64,000 nt of DNA. Source: Deinococcus sp. JMULE3 (GTDB lineage: Bacteria; Deinococcota; Deinococci; Deinococcales; Deinococcaceae). The first letter of the stretch is position 1; every line of letters begins with the position of its first letter. The DNA is taken from NCBI RefSeq assembly GCF_013337115.1, contig NZ_SGWE01000005.1, forward strand, positions 266,001 through 330,000, in the 5' to 3' direction. The position numbers and the translations under genes are program-made. The notes under the pieces are model-generated. The model was not told the DNA's origin and did no database searches. It was given only the letters and a program-made list of their open reading frames with translations. Positions 26,144-34,235 of this stretch are shown piece after piece.

Positions 26144-27364
26144 ATGCACATCGAACTGCGCCCCCTGATCCCCACCCTCACCGCCGGACAGGACACCGAA
26201 CTCGTCATCCACGCCCGCCTCACGCCCCCCACCCAGGCGGCCCGCACCCAGACGCCCCCACGCCTCAACCTCGCCTTGGTCCTCGACCGCAGCGGCAGCA
26301 TGAGCGGCCAGCCCCTCCACATGGCCCGCCTCGCCGCGCAGACCGCCGTGCGCCAGCTGCGCCCCACCGACCATGTCAGCCTCGTCACCTTCGACGACAC
26401 CGTCACCACCGTCATCCCCCCGCAGCCCGCCACCGACCCGGACGCCCTGAGCGCCCTGATCGACACCGTCACCTGCGGCGGCATGACCGCCCTGCACGCC
26501 GGCTGGCTCGAAGGGGCCACCCTCTGCGCCCAGCACCTCGACCCGGCTGCCCTCAACCGCGTGCTGCTCCTGAGCGACGGCGGCGCCAACGTCGGGGAAA
26601 CCAACCCCAGCGTCATCTCCAACCACGTCCGCGGCCTCACCGCCCTGGGCGTCAGCACCAGCACCATCGGCCTGGGCGAACACTACGACGATCACCTCAT
26701 GCAGGCCGTCGCCGACGCCGGCGACGGCAACTTCGAACACATCGAGAACCCGGCCGACCTGCCCCGCTACTTCGAGCAAGAACTCCAGGGCCTCAGCCGC
26801 ACGAGCGGCCACACCGTCTCCCTGGGCATCGAACCCAACCCCGCCCTCGGCAGCCGCCGCCACGAACTCCTGAACGACCTGCCCCGCACCGACACCGGCC
26901 GCGCCAAACTCCCCAACCTCATCCAGGACCGCCCCACCGACCTGATCTTCACCGTGCACGTCCCCGCCCAGCCCGAGGCGAGCGACGTCGGCATCACCCG
27001 CATCCGCCTCGCCTGGACCGACCGCAGCGGGCAACGGCACGTCCAGCGCGCCCAGCTGAACCTCCCTGTCCAGCCCGCCGGGTCCCCCGAACCCGCCGAG
27101 AACCCCGACGTGCGCCTCCTGACCGAACGCCTGCGCGCCGCCCGCGCCCGCGAGGAAGCCGTCGCGCACGCCGCCGCCGGGGCACCCGAGATATCCCGCG
27201 AACGCCTCAGCCGCGAGGTCCGCCGCCTGCATGCCCTCGGCATTCAGGGCCTGCACGGCGAGATCGGCGCCCTGACCTCCCTCGACCAGGACTTCGCGCA
27301 GAACGTCCAGCTCGCGCAGAAACGCGCCCGCAGCCAGTCCTACAACACCCGCCGCAGCAAGTGA
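26144..27364 (+). CDS. VWA-domain protein
   Basis: The 406-residue protein has no signal peptide. After an N-terminal beta segment the von Willebrand A domain begins near residue 45 with the intact metal site [20 protein letters not shown] block, the conserved Thr in CGGMTALH and [10 protein letters not shown] follow. Residues 230-340 form a beta domain ([23 protein letters not shown]) and the C-terminus is helical. It resembles bacterial TerF/YfbK-like cytoplasmic VWA proteins that bind partners through Mg. GAGG at 26134-26137 is the likely ribosome site. The gene ends just before a strong hairpin. Confidence 0.85.
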   Translation: MHIELRPLIPTLTAGQDTELVIHARLTPPTQAARTQTPPRLNLALVLDRSGSMSGQPLHMARLAAQTAVRQLRPTDHVSLVTFDDTVTTVIPPQPATDPDALSALIDTVTCGGMTALHAGWLEGATLCAQHLDPAALNRVLLLSDGGANVGETNPSVISNHVRGLTALGVSTSTIGLGEHYDDHLMQAVADAGDGNFEHIENPADLPRYFEQELQGLSRTSGHTVSLGIEPNPALGSRRHELLNDLPRTDTGRAKLPNLIQDRPTDLIFTVHVPAQPEASDVGITRIRLAWTDRSGQRHVQRAQLNLPVQPAGSPEPAENPDVRLLTERLRAARAREEAVAHAAAGAPEISRERLSREVRRLHALGIQGLHGEIGALTSLDQDFAQNVQLAQKRARSQSYNTRRSK

Positions 27365-27374
27365 CAGCAGCATT

Positions 27375-27419
27375 CAGGAGGATGGAAGGGCGTGGGTCGT
27401 TGGCCCTTCCATCCTCCTG
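27375..27419 (+). terminator. Perfect 17-bp hairpin after the VWA gene
   Basis: CAGGAGGATGGAAGGGC (27375-27391) pairs exactly with 27403-27419 across an 11-base loop. There is no T-run after it, so it may act as a terminator of the T-poor Deinococcus kind or as a 3' stabiliser. Confidence 0.7.
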
Positions 27420-27884
27420 GAAACCGGTGCGAGACAGAGGAATGCGGGTTCCGGACGTGGAGCCGGCGATCCGGTGAAGTTCCGGATTGTTGGCGAAACA
27501 AACGGAATCCGTGTCAGGCGTTCTCGGCGCGGCGCCGCGCCTCCGTCCGGACAGTGGCATCGAGAGGATGGCCCGCCGCACCCAAGAGTCGCGGGGTGCC
27601 CGAACCCGACTGGGCGGCGCGTCGACACCAGTGGCTCCGCATGGACGCGCCACGGGGGGCAGCCGCGCGTGCATGACGTCGTCTGCACCTGAATCATGAG
27701 AGGATGAGCCTTCACGATGTGAGGCGTGAGAATTGATCAAAGTAGGCGGTCACTCAAAGATTCACTGGGGGAAACAATAACTGTATCGCCGGGCACGACC
27801 AAGAGAAGCGCGCAAATTCTAATCTGATGTCCGGTTCGAATCAAAACGGTTCGAGCAAATACTGTGATGCACCGGAGGATGAAT
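27420..27884. other. Gene-poor stretch upstream of the fasciclin gene
   Basis: I see no supportable gene. Bases 27420-27560 contain palindrome-rich sequence with CCGGA motifs (such as GAAGTTCCGGATTG) that could be part of a dispersed non-coding repeat. Bases 27720-27880 are clearly more A+T-rich than the surroundings and contain two direct copies of CGGTTCGA (27832-27839 and 27847-27854, 15 bases apart), a possible regulator site for the next gene. Confidence 0.4.
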
Positions 27885-28364
27885 ATGAAGCGTACGCTGA
27901 TCATGACGGCCCTGATGTGTTCGACGACCGTGTTCGCAGGCGGGGGCAGCATGGTGCCCGGTGGCCGCACGATCGCCGCGATCGTCGCGAACGACCCCAA
28001 CTTCAGCACGCTGCTCAGCGCCGTGCAGGCCGCCGGACTGGTCGACACGCTGAACGGCGCCGGGCCGTACACGGTGTTCGCTCCGACCAACGCCGCCTTC
28101 GCCAAGATTCCCCAGGCGGACCTGCAGGCCCTGCTGAACGACCGCGAGAAACTGCGCGCCGTGCTGCTCTACCACGTCGTACCGGGTCGCGTCACCAGCG
28201 CCCAGGTGACCAAGCTCAGCAGCGCCACGACCGCTGAGGGGAGCGCCGTGTCCATCTCCACGTCGAACGGCGTGCGGATCAACGACGCCCGGGTCACCCG
28301 CACGGACATCGGCGCCAGCAACGGCGTGATTCACGTGATCGACACCGTCCTGATGCCCCAGTGA
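27885..28364 (+). CDS. Secreted fasciclin (FAS1) domain protein
   Basis: The protein has 159 residues: a signal peptide (MKRTLIMTALMCSTTVFAGG) followed by a single FAS1 domain with its two hallmark blocks, GPYTVFAPTNAAFAKIP and LLYHVVPGRV, and the closing NGVIHVIDTVLMP. FAS1 domains mediate adhesion at the cell surface or bind small hydrophobic ligands. The ATG at 27885 is preferred over 27879 because GGAGG at 27874-27878 abuts the latter and sits six bases before the former. It is a single-gene unit or leads into vanW. Confidence 0.93.
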   Translation: MKRTLIMTALMCSTTVFAGGGSMVPGGRTIAAIVANDPNFSTLLSAVQAAGLVDTLNGAGPYTVFAPTNAAFAKIPQADLQALLNDREKLRAVLLYHVVPGRVTSAQVTKLSSATTAEGSAVSISTSNGVRINDARVTRTDIGASNGVIHVIDTVLMPQ

Positions 28365-28454
28365 CGTCCCCCCGGTCAGCGACCCGCCCCTGAGGCCGCC
28401 CTGCCCCGTCCCTCCCGGAACCCGGCGAGGTCGGGGCAGTTCCCTGGAGTGATC

Positions 28455-29591
28455 ATGAACTGCCGAATCTGGGCCCTGCTGCCCCTCCTCGCCGTGTCCA
28501 GCGCAGGCGCCCTGACCGTCCAGGTCCGCTGGAGCGTGCCCGAACCGCGCCTCGTTCAGGGGCAGGTGCAGCGCGTCACCGACCATCACGCCCGCACCGT
28601 CACCCTCCCGGACGACCTGCCCGGCCGACCCGCCGCCGCGCGCACCGCTGAACTGCGCCGCGCCGGCGCCGAGCTCGCGCGCGCCGTGAACCGCGCGCCG
28701 CAGGACATCCGGTTCCGCCTCGAATCCGGCCGCTGGGTGGGCGCCGCCCGCACCGGCTGGACCGTCACTCCCGCCGCCGCCCAGGCCGCCCTGACCGCCG
28801 CACTGACCTCCGGGGGCCGGGCGGCCCTGCCCGTGCAGCTCACGGCCCCCACCCGCAGCGTCCGCTGGGCAGCCGGGCAGCGGCTCACGCACCTGGGCGG
28901 CGGCCAGTCCAGCTTCGCGGGCAGCCCGGACTTCCGCGTGCACAACATCCGCGTCGGGGCCGACCGCCTGCACGGCACGTGGACCGCGCCCGGCGGGACG
29001 CTCGACTTCAACGCCCTGACCGGCCCGGTCAGTGCCACGCGCGGCTTCCGCCCCGGTTACGTCCTCGCGGGCGGCACGCTGCGCCTGGAAGACGGCGGCG
29101 GCATCTGCCAGGTCAGCACGACCCTCTTCCGGGCGGCCCTGCGCGCCGGACTGCCCATCCCCGAACGGCACGCGCATTCCGTGCAGGTCGCCTACTACGG
29201 CCAGCCCGGCCTCGACGCGGCCGTGTACGCCGGATCGAAGAACCTGCGCGTCCGCAACGACACCGCCGGACCGCTGCTCGTGCAGTTCCGCTGGACGTCC
29301 GGGCAGACACTGCACGCCGACCTGTTCGGACGACCCGACGGGCGCACCGTCCGCGTCGAGGGCGGCCCACTGAAGCGCCTTCAGGTGCCGCCCGGCCCGG
29401 CATTCGTCCGCGCGACCGACCTCGCCCCGGGCGAGACGCGCCGCATCGACATGCCCGCCACAGGCGGCGTGACCGAAGTGAAGCGGACCGTGACGTTCCC
29501 CTCCGGCACCGTCCGCACAGACCGCTTCCGCAGCGCCTACCGCCCCTGGGGCGGCGTGATCGCCGTTCCACCACAAGACCCCCGCCTCTGA
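28455..29591 (+). CDS. VanW-family exported protein
   Basis: The 378-residue protein has a signal peptide (ending SSAGA) and a C-terminal VanW domain with GGGICQVSTTLFRAALRAGL, HAHSVQVAYYG and YAGSKNLRVRNDT. Residues 25-150 resemble the weak N-terminal domain often found before VanW. The family is found in cell-wall-related loci, but its activity is unknown. GGAG at 28446-28449 sets ATG 28455; a GTG at 28449 is unlikely. The last base of its stop codon is also the first base of a MITE-like repeat. Confidence 0.9.
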   Translation: MNCRIWALLPLLAVSSAGALTVQVRWSVPEPRLVQGQVQRVTDHHARTVTLPDDLPGRPAAARTAELRRAGAELARAVNRAPQDIRFRLESGRWVGAARTGWTVTPAAAQAALTAALTSGGRAALPVQLTAPTRSVRWAAGQRLTHLGGGQSSFAGSPDFRVHNIRVGADRLHGTWTAPGGTLDFNALTGPVSATRGFRPGYVLAGGTLRLEDGGGICQVSTTLFRAALRAGLPIPERHAHSVQVAYYGQPGLDAAVYAGSKNLRVRNDTAGPLLVQFRWTSGQTLHADLFGRPDGRTVRVEGGPLKRLQVPPGPAFVRATDLAPGETRRIDMPATGGVTEVKRTVTFPSGTVRTDRFRSAYRPWGGVIAVPPQDPRL

Positions 29592-29739
29592 TACGGGATT
29601 AAATTGACTTGCTTGCACCGTGATCGCGTTCCATTGCCCCCTCTCCCCCTGTGGGAGAGGGAGGGAGGAGCGAAGCGACGGAAGGGTGAGGGGGCCACCG
29701 GGCGACTCCGAATGATCTGGAATCACTTGAATCCCGTAT
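29591..29739. repeat. MITE-like element with inverted ends ATACGGGATT
   Basis: The 149-bp element has 10-bp perfect terminal inverted repeats (ATACGGGATT / AATCCCGTAT) that extend to 17 bp with two mismatches. It contains an inner hairpin CCCTCTCCC-CCTGT-GGGAGAGGG (29639-29661). It has no coding capacity. From memory, related G-rich segments (CTCACCCTTCCGTCGCTTCGCTCC) are common between Deinococcus genes. It abuts the vanW stop and a strong hairpin. Confidence 0.7.
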
Positions 29740-29741
29740 GA

Positions 29742-29787
29742 CAGCAGACACCTCCCCCAGCCGTCACGGTGGGGGAGGTGTCTGCTG
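29742..29787. terminator. Perfect 18-bp hairpin after vanW and the MITE-like element
   Basis: CAGCAGACACCTCCCCCA (29742-29759) pairs exactly with 29770-29787 across a 10-base loop. No T-run follows. It probably ends vanW transcription. Bases 29788-30082 hold nothing further I can name apart from a small CCCCCGC...GCGGGGG hairpin near 29958-29980. Confidence 0.75.
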
Positions 29788-30082
29788 GGCTGACCGTTCA
29801 GCCTGGGGGCCGCGCGCCGGAGTGACCGGGTCCGGGAGTGCCCTGCGTCCAGGATTTGATCGAGCCGTAAGCGGTGAACGTTGAGCGTTCAGGGAAAGAG
29901 GCTTGAGGAACGTGAATCCTGCGACCTGAACCGTCAGACTTGAGCCTTCAGCGGCGTGTCCCCCGCAGAATCGCGGGGGGGCCGCGCAGGAGACATCCAG
30001 TTTCGGAAGTCAGGAAGTGGCCACATGACCCTGTGGCCGGGGCGGTCACGACGCGCGCGTTCGAACGGCCAGCCCCAGGCCC

Positions 30083-30709
30083 TCAGGGCACCTCGATCAC
30101 CGTCACGGCGTTGCTGACACTCAGCGCCTGATCCACCTCCGCCAGGAACGCGTCTACCTGATCCGACAGCCGGTCGATGTCTGCCTGCGCGTCCAGCGGA
30201 TCGAGTAGCCGCGCGGCGTTGCGGTCCATGAACGAGCGGTGCAGCGCCTCGTACTCCGCGCCGCGCGAGCCTTCCTTCCCGAGCAGCGCCTGCGCCTGCT
30301 GGTCGAGGCGGTCCTCGGCGCGTTCGTTCGTGAGCTCGACCTGCCGCTGCGCGCCCGCGAGGTCGCTGCGCAGCCGCGCGATCAGGCGCTGATCGAACGC
30401 GACGCTGGCCTTGCGTTCGATGGCGGCCGCGACGGTGTACATCTGACCGGCGACGTCCACGGTGGTGCGGGCGTTGCTGGCGACGACGGCCGCCTTGATG
30501 GCCGAGCGGCGACGCAGGAGGTCGGCGACACTCTGACGCCGCGCCAGGACACGCTCCGTGAACTCGGCGGTACTGCGGGCCTCGCGGGGTGGGGCGCCGC
30601 CCACGGTGAAGGTGACGAAGGTGGTCTCGTCGATGAGTTTGTTGGCGCGCTTCTCGAGGAGTTTGAGCTCACTCAGGGCGCGGGTGATCGTCATGCGTTC
30701 AGTGGACAC
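30083..30709 (-). CDS. Phage-like coiled hypothetical protein
   Basis: The 208-residue protein is almost entirely helical, with no membrane segment. The pattern TRALSELKLLEKRANKLIDE, then RRRSAIKAAVVASNARTTVDVAGQMYTVAAAIERK, and a final LSVSNAVTVIEV resembles, from memory, a family of unknown function common in phages and prophages of Firmicutes. The start is GTG 30709, set by GGAGGT (30723-30718 on the minus strand) eight bases upstream. Its first codons and promoter region are duplicated at 41070-41310. It diverges from the McrBC-like pair. Confidence 0.65.
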   Translation of the reverse strand: MSTERMTITRALSELKLLEKRANKLIDETTFVTFTVGGAPPREARSTAEFTERVLARRQSVADLLRRRSAIKAAVVASNARTTVDVAGQMYTVAAAIERKASVAFDQRLIARLRSDLAGAQRQVELTNERAEDRLDQQAQALLGKEGSRGAEYEALHRSFMDRNAARLLDPLDAQADIDRLSDQVDAFLAEVDQALSVSNAVTVIEVP

Positions 30710-30845
30710 AGGCAGGGACCTCCGGGTCGGACGAGAACACTCGGGACGGGGCGGCGCGGTGAGGTGGCACAGGTGGCACGGCGGCGGGATGACGCGGGAA
30801 GACGAACCCTACCGGGCGCGTGGGCCAGCTGTCAAGCGCGTCATC
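30624..30845. repeat. Leader segment, intact copy (second copy at 41070-41433)
   Basis: This stretch covers the first ~28 codons of the phage-like gene, its ribosome site and the divergent intergenic region up to a CGTCAT dyad. A close copy stands at 41070-41433, where it is interrupted by a MITE. The two copies share long identical runs (for example around GTCATGCGTTCAGTGGACA and CGGGTCGGACGAGAACACTC). The copies lead into two different plus-strand clusters. Confidence 0.9.
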
Positions 30846-30870
30846 CGATGACGCGCGTCTCCGCTACGCT
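30837..30870 (+). promoter_or_regulatory. Dyad CGCGTCAT-CCG-ATGACGCG and leaderless -10 box
   Basis: A perfect 8-bp inverted repeat with a 3-base centre (30837-30855) is followed by TACGCT (30865-30870), six bases before the ATG of the nuclease gene. There is no ribosome site, so the message is probably leaderless. The dyad lies where an upstream regulator would bind; a weaker form of it (CGTCA-TTACC-TGACG) is kept at 41427-41441. Confidence 0.6.
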
Positions 30871-30876
30871 GCGCAC

Positions 30877-32199
30877 ATGACGGCCGCCCCCTCCCTGAAC
30901 GCTCCGGATCCCGTGGACCGGGACGTGCCGGAAGGCACCGTCATTCACGTGCCCGCCGGTACGGACCTGCGCGTCAACGGAGTCCGGGTCCCCTACACCG
31001 CGAACGTCAACCACACGCCGCACATCGTGGACGGCTCAACCGACCACCTCGCCGTGCACCTGCACGACTGGGTGGGCCGACTGGAATTCACGGACGCCGC
31101 CGGGCACACCACGACCACCTTCGCGTACCCCAGGAAACTCCACCCGGACCCGGACCGGGCCTTCGCGGCCCTGGCCCGCATGGCCGACGACCTGCGCGAC
31201 CTGGACCACACCCTGACGTTCCCGCAGGCCCTGCAGGTCTCCACCGAGGGCCTGAGTGTCCTGCCTGGCCACGCCGAACTCGAACGGGCCGCGCAGGACG
31301 CCGCCCAGCTCACGCGCCGCTGGTCACGGCAACCCCGGTCCTCCAGCACGTCCCGCGCGCGCGTCGTGCGCGGCGGGGCCGTCCCGGACCGCGTCGACTG
31401 GCCCGCGACCTTCGAGCACTGGGGTCGCGGCGCGCCCGGCGAGCACGTCGCCCGTGACCTAACGCCCGGCGCGCCGCCTCAGGGCGCCACTGCCCTGCGG
31501 GCGCTGTGGACCGCCCTGCTCGGCGCGGCCCAGCGCGCCGGTCACGCCCCGGTGACGGCGGCCGCCCGCCGGGCCCTGGCGGGCATTCCAGACGATCCTG
31601 CCCGCACCCGTACCCGCACCGCGCGGGACGCCATCTCCCTGGCGGCGGAGGCGGCGGCGCAGCAGCTGACCACCACGGTCCGCCGCGCCACGGGTCGACC
31701 GACCGGCGCGACCGTCATGCCGGACCTGTACGAACGCTGGGTGCAGGTGCAGGTCCTGCGCGCCACCGGCGCCGTCCACGGCACCTTCACGGCCGACAGT
31801 CAGGGCCGCTGGACCGGCGTGTTCCGCGGCCCTGACGTCCAGGTCACCCTCAACCCGAAGCTCGGCTTTCGCGGTGTCGGCGCCGCACACCAGCAGTTCA
31901 CGCCGGACCTCCTGATCGAGACCGGTGACCACGCCGCCGTGCTGGACGTCAAGTACCGCGACCTGACCCGCCTCGGGACGCCACAGCAGCGGGAACTCAA
32001 CACGCAACTCCTCACCTACATGGGCGCCACGCACGCCGCGCTCGGCATCGTCGCCTGGCCCGACCCGCGCGGCGCGCCCGACCAGCGGACCGCCATGCCC
32101 GGCGGCCGCGCCCACCTCCTGCGCCTCAACGCCCACCCACTGACGCCCCCGGCTGCCTTCGCCGCCACCCTGCTGCAGCACCTCCGAGGAACCCCATGA
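30877..32199 (+). CDS. McrC-like/DUF2357-type PD-(D/E)XK nuclease
   Basis: This is the putative DNA-cutting subunit of a McrBC-like system. The N-terminal ~130 residues form a beta-rich domain (VIHVPAGTDLRVNGVRVPY, HLHDWVGRLEFTDAAG) like the DUF2357 N-part. A helical middle contains DLYERWVQVQVL, a McrC-like motif. The nuclease core follows: FTPDLLIE (Asp near residue 343) and AVLDVKYRD (Asp and Lys near 357-359). The metal-binding residues thus appear intact. The 440-residue length fits. Its end overlaps the AAA+ gene by ATGA. The substrate, probably modified DNA, is inferred from the family. Confidence 0.75.
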   Translation: MTAAPSLNAPDPVDRDVPEGTVIHVPAGTDLRVNGVRVPYTANVNHTPHIVDGSTDHLAVHLHDWVGRLEFTDAAGHTTTTFAYPRKLHPDPDRAFAALARMADDLRDLDHTLTFPQALQVSTEGLSVLPGHAELERAAQDAAQLTRRWSRQPRSSSTSRARVVRGGAVPDRVDWPATFEHWGRGAPGEHVARDLTPGAPPQGATALRALWTALLGAAQRAGHAPVTAAARRALAGIPDDPARTRTRTARDAISLAAEAAAQQLTTTVRRATGRPTGATVMPDLYERWVQVQVLRATGAVHGTFTADSQGRWTGVFRGPDVQVTLNPKLGFRGVGAAHQQFTPDLLIETGDHAAVLDVKYRDLTRLGTPQQRELNTQLLTYMGATHAALGIVAWPDPRGAPDQRTAMPGGRAHLLRLNAHPLTPPAAFAATLLQHLRGTP

Positions 32200-34073
32200 C
32201 CCTGACCCACGTGTTCGCGCAGTTCCGCATTCCGGCCGACACCCTCGCCCACCTCCCGGAACCCACCCGCAAAGACCTCGAGCGGGCCGCGCAGGGCGGC
32301 CCGGGCGACTGGACCCGCGACGCCCACGGGAACCTCCACGCCGCGCCGATCCCGCTGCCCACACCGGGCCGCGCCCAGCGTACCCTCACGGTCCAGCCGG
32401 ACTTCGCGTGGCCCGACGCGGCCACGCACGACGCCGCGCGCCGCGCCGCGCAACTCAACCTGCTCGCCTGCGACCTGACCGCCGAAGCGCCCCGCGGAGA
32501 CGTGAAACTCCGGCAGGTCAGTCTCCTGAGTGACCTCAGCGGTGACCCCCTCCCGCTCTACGCCGCCGTTCCGCGTGCCGTCGTGGCCGCGTGCCGGCAG
32601 GAACTGCGTCTCGCGTTCGCGCCGCAGGCCACGGACGTCCGCGCGTACCGGGTGATTCCAGGCGGTGAAACGGTCCGGGCCATCACCGCCGAGGTCGTGA
32701 CGCGCCTGCGGGACCACCGCCTGCACCGCGTCCGCGCCGTGACCGTGCATGACCTCGAGGTGACCGGCGCGGAACACGTCACCGTCACCCGCCGCGCCGC
32801 CTACGCCGAAGGGCTCCCGCCCGCCCCGACCCTGGCCGCGTCCGACCTCGTGACGGCCACGCAGTACGCCCTGAGCGTGCCCTCCCCAGGCCCGTACGGC
32901 GTGATCGACGGGTGCCCGCCCGCGGCGCCCAGCGCCGCCAGTGGGCACGACCTGAAGCGCATCACGCAGCCGCCCGCGCCCGCACGGCCGGCCACCCAGA
33001 CCACGCCCGCGTCCGCTCCCAGCCCCGCGGCCCCGACACCCACCCGGCCACCCGAACCACCCGCGGCCGCCCCGCCTGAACCCACCGCCGAGCAGGCTGA
33101 CCTGGACCCTGTCCCAGCGCAGGCCCCCCTCACGCCGGACGCCGCGGCCGACACCGCCTACCCGCCACGTCCGGCGCCGGACCCCTGGGCGACGCTGCCC
33201 GACAGGGTGGCCGTGGATCCCGACGTCCTGCTCATCGCGCGGCGCACCCTGGAACGCGCCCGCCCCCTGCTGCTGACCGGCCCCCCAGGGGTGGGCAAGA
33301 CCCTCCTGGCCACCTGCCTCGCCGAGGCCCTGTGCGGCCCGGGCAACTACACGCTGATCACCGCCGACGCCCGCTGGACAGCCAGCGACGTCCTCGGCGG
33401 TCTGCGCGTCCAGCCGGGCGACACGCTGCGCTACGCGTTCACGCCCGGCGTGGTGACCCGCGCCGCGGAGCGGCACCGCCAGTCCATGGCCACGGCGGGC
33501 CGCCCGCACGCACTGATCATCGACGAATTCAACCGCGCCCCGCAGGACGAGGCGTTCGGTCAGCTGCTCACGCTGCTCGACCCTGCCTACCGCTCACATC
33601 TGCCGCTCGTCACCCAGGCCGACGGGGCGCCAGCAGACGTGCACCTGCCCGCCGATTTCATCCTGATGGGCACCATGAACGACGCCGATCAGGACCGCCT
33701 GCACCGCCTGAGTGCCGCCCTGCGCCGCCGCTTCACGCTCCTGCCACTCCGGGCACCCACGCACGAACCGGAGTTCCTCACGCGGCGCTTCCCCACCTAC
33801 GCCGCCGCCCTCGACCACATCTACCGGGTCATCGGTCGGCCCGGCCAGCCCGGCGGACTGCGCGCCCATCAACCGATCGGGACGGCGCTCGTGAGCGACA
33901 TTCTGGGCAACCTGGATGCCCGGATGGACCTCGACTCCGCGATCAGCGCGGCGCTCGACGGGCAACTCGACGACCTCACGAATGAGCAGGCCGAGCTGGT
34001 GGCCGAGCCGCTCGCCGGGACGCTGCCCCGCACGGCCGCACTTCTGAGGCGGTGCGCCTCCTGGCTCGATTGA
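32196..34073 (+). CDS. McrB-like AAA+ GTPase/ATPase with a distinct N-terminal domain
   Basis: The C-terminal half is an McrB/MoxR-type AAA+ motor: Walker A GPPGVGKT (about residue 363), Walker B LIIDEFNRA (about 439), sensor GTMNDADQDRLHRL (about 491) and the Arg finger in RRRF (about 510). McrB's signature MNTAD-like block is recognisable in GTMNDAD. Residues 1-260 form a separate domain unlike the DUF3578 DNA reader of E. coli McrB, and a long P/A/T-rich linker (about 265-320) connects them. The N-domain probably reads the target. The nuclease gene comes first in the pair, the reverse of mcrB-mcrC. Confidence 0.82.
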   Translation: MTLTHVFAQFRIPADTLAHLPEPTRKDLERAAQGGPGDWTRDAHGNLHAAPIPLPTPGRAQRTLTVQPDFAWPDAATHDAARRAAQLNLLACDLTAEAPRGDVKLRQVSLLSDLSGDPLPLYAAVPRAVVAACRQELRLAFAPQATDVRAYRVIPGGETVRAITAEVVTRLRDHRLHRVRAVTVHDLEVTGAEHVTVTRRAAYAEGLPPAPTLAASDLVTATQYALSVPSPGPYGVIDGCPPAAPSAASGHDLKRITQPPAPARPATQTTPASAPSPAAPTPTRPPEPPAAAPPEPTAEQADLDPVPAQAPLTPDAAADTAYPPRPAPDPWATLPDRVAVDPDVLLIARRTLERARPLLLTGPPGVGKTLLATCLAEALCGPGNYTLITADARWTASDVLGGLRVQPGDTLRYAFTPGVVTRAAERHRQSMATAGRPHALIIDEFNRAPQDEAFGQLLTLLDPAYRSHLPLVTQADGAPADVHLPADFILMGTMNDADQDRLHRLSAALRRRFTLLPLRAPTHEPEFLTRRFPTYAAALDHIYRVIGRPGQPGGLRAHQPIGTALVSDILGNLDARMDLDSAISAALDGQLDDLTNEQAELVAEPLAGTLPRTAALLRRCASWLD

Positions 34074-34235
34074 CCGGCCTGTCGCGGGCCAGAAACTCCA
34101 CCACCGGCCTGGTCTGCTCCCTGCCAGCTGGATGGATGACGCCCGCCTGGCCTTTCACGCGCGGCGGGAGTCATCCCGGAAACTGCCTTCACGGCGGCGG
34201 TCCCGATCTGCTGATGAGGCGGGCGCTCGTCCGGT

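Noticed and set aside
26092..27477. A 461-codon plus-strand frame overlapping the VWA gene
   Set aside because: It is a frame-shifted shadow, almost only P, R and H, while the real frame has an intact DRSGSMSG site.
27819..29726. A 635-codon minus-strand frame
   Set aside because: It is antisense to the fasciclin and VanW genes, both with signal peptides and family motifs.
29958..29980. Small CCCCCGC/GCGGGGG hairpin as a separate terminator
   Set aside because: It is short, is not next to a gene end, and the much stronger stem at 29742-29787 already follows vanW.
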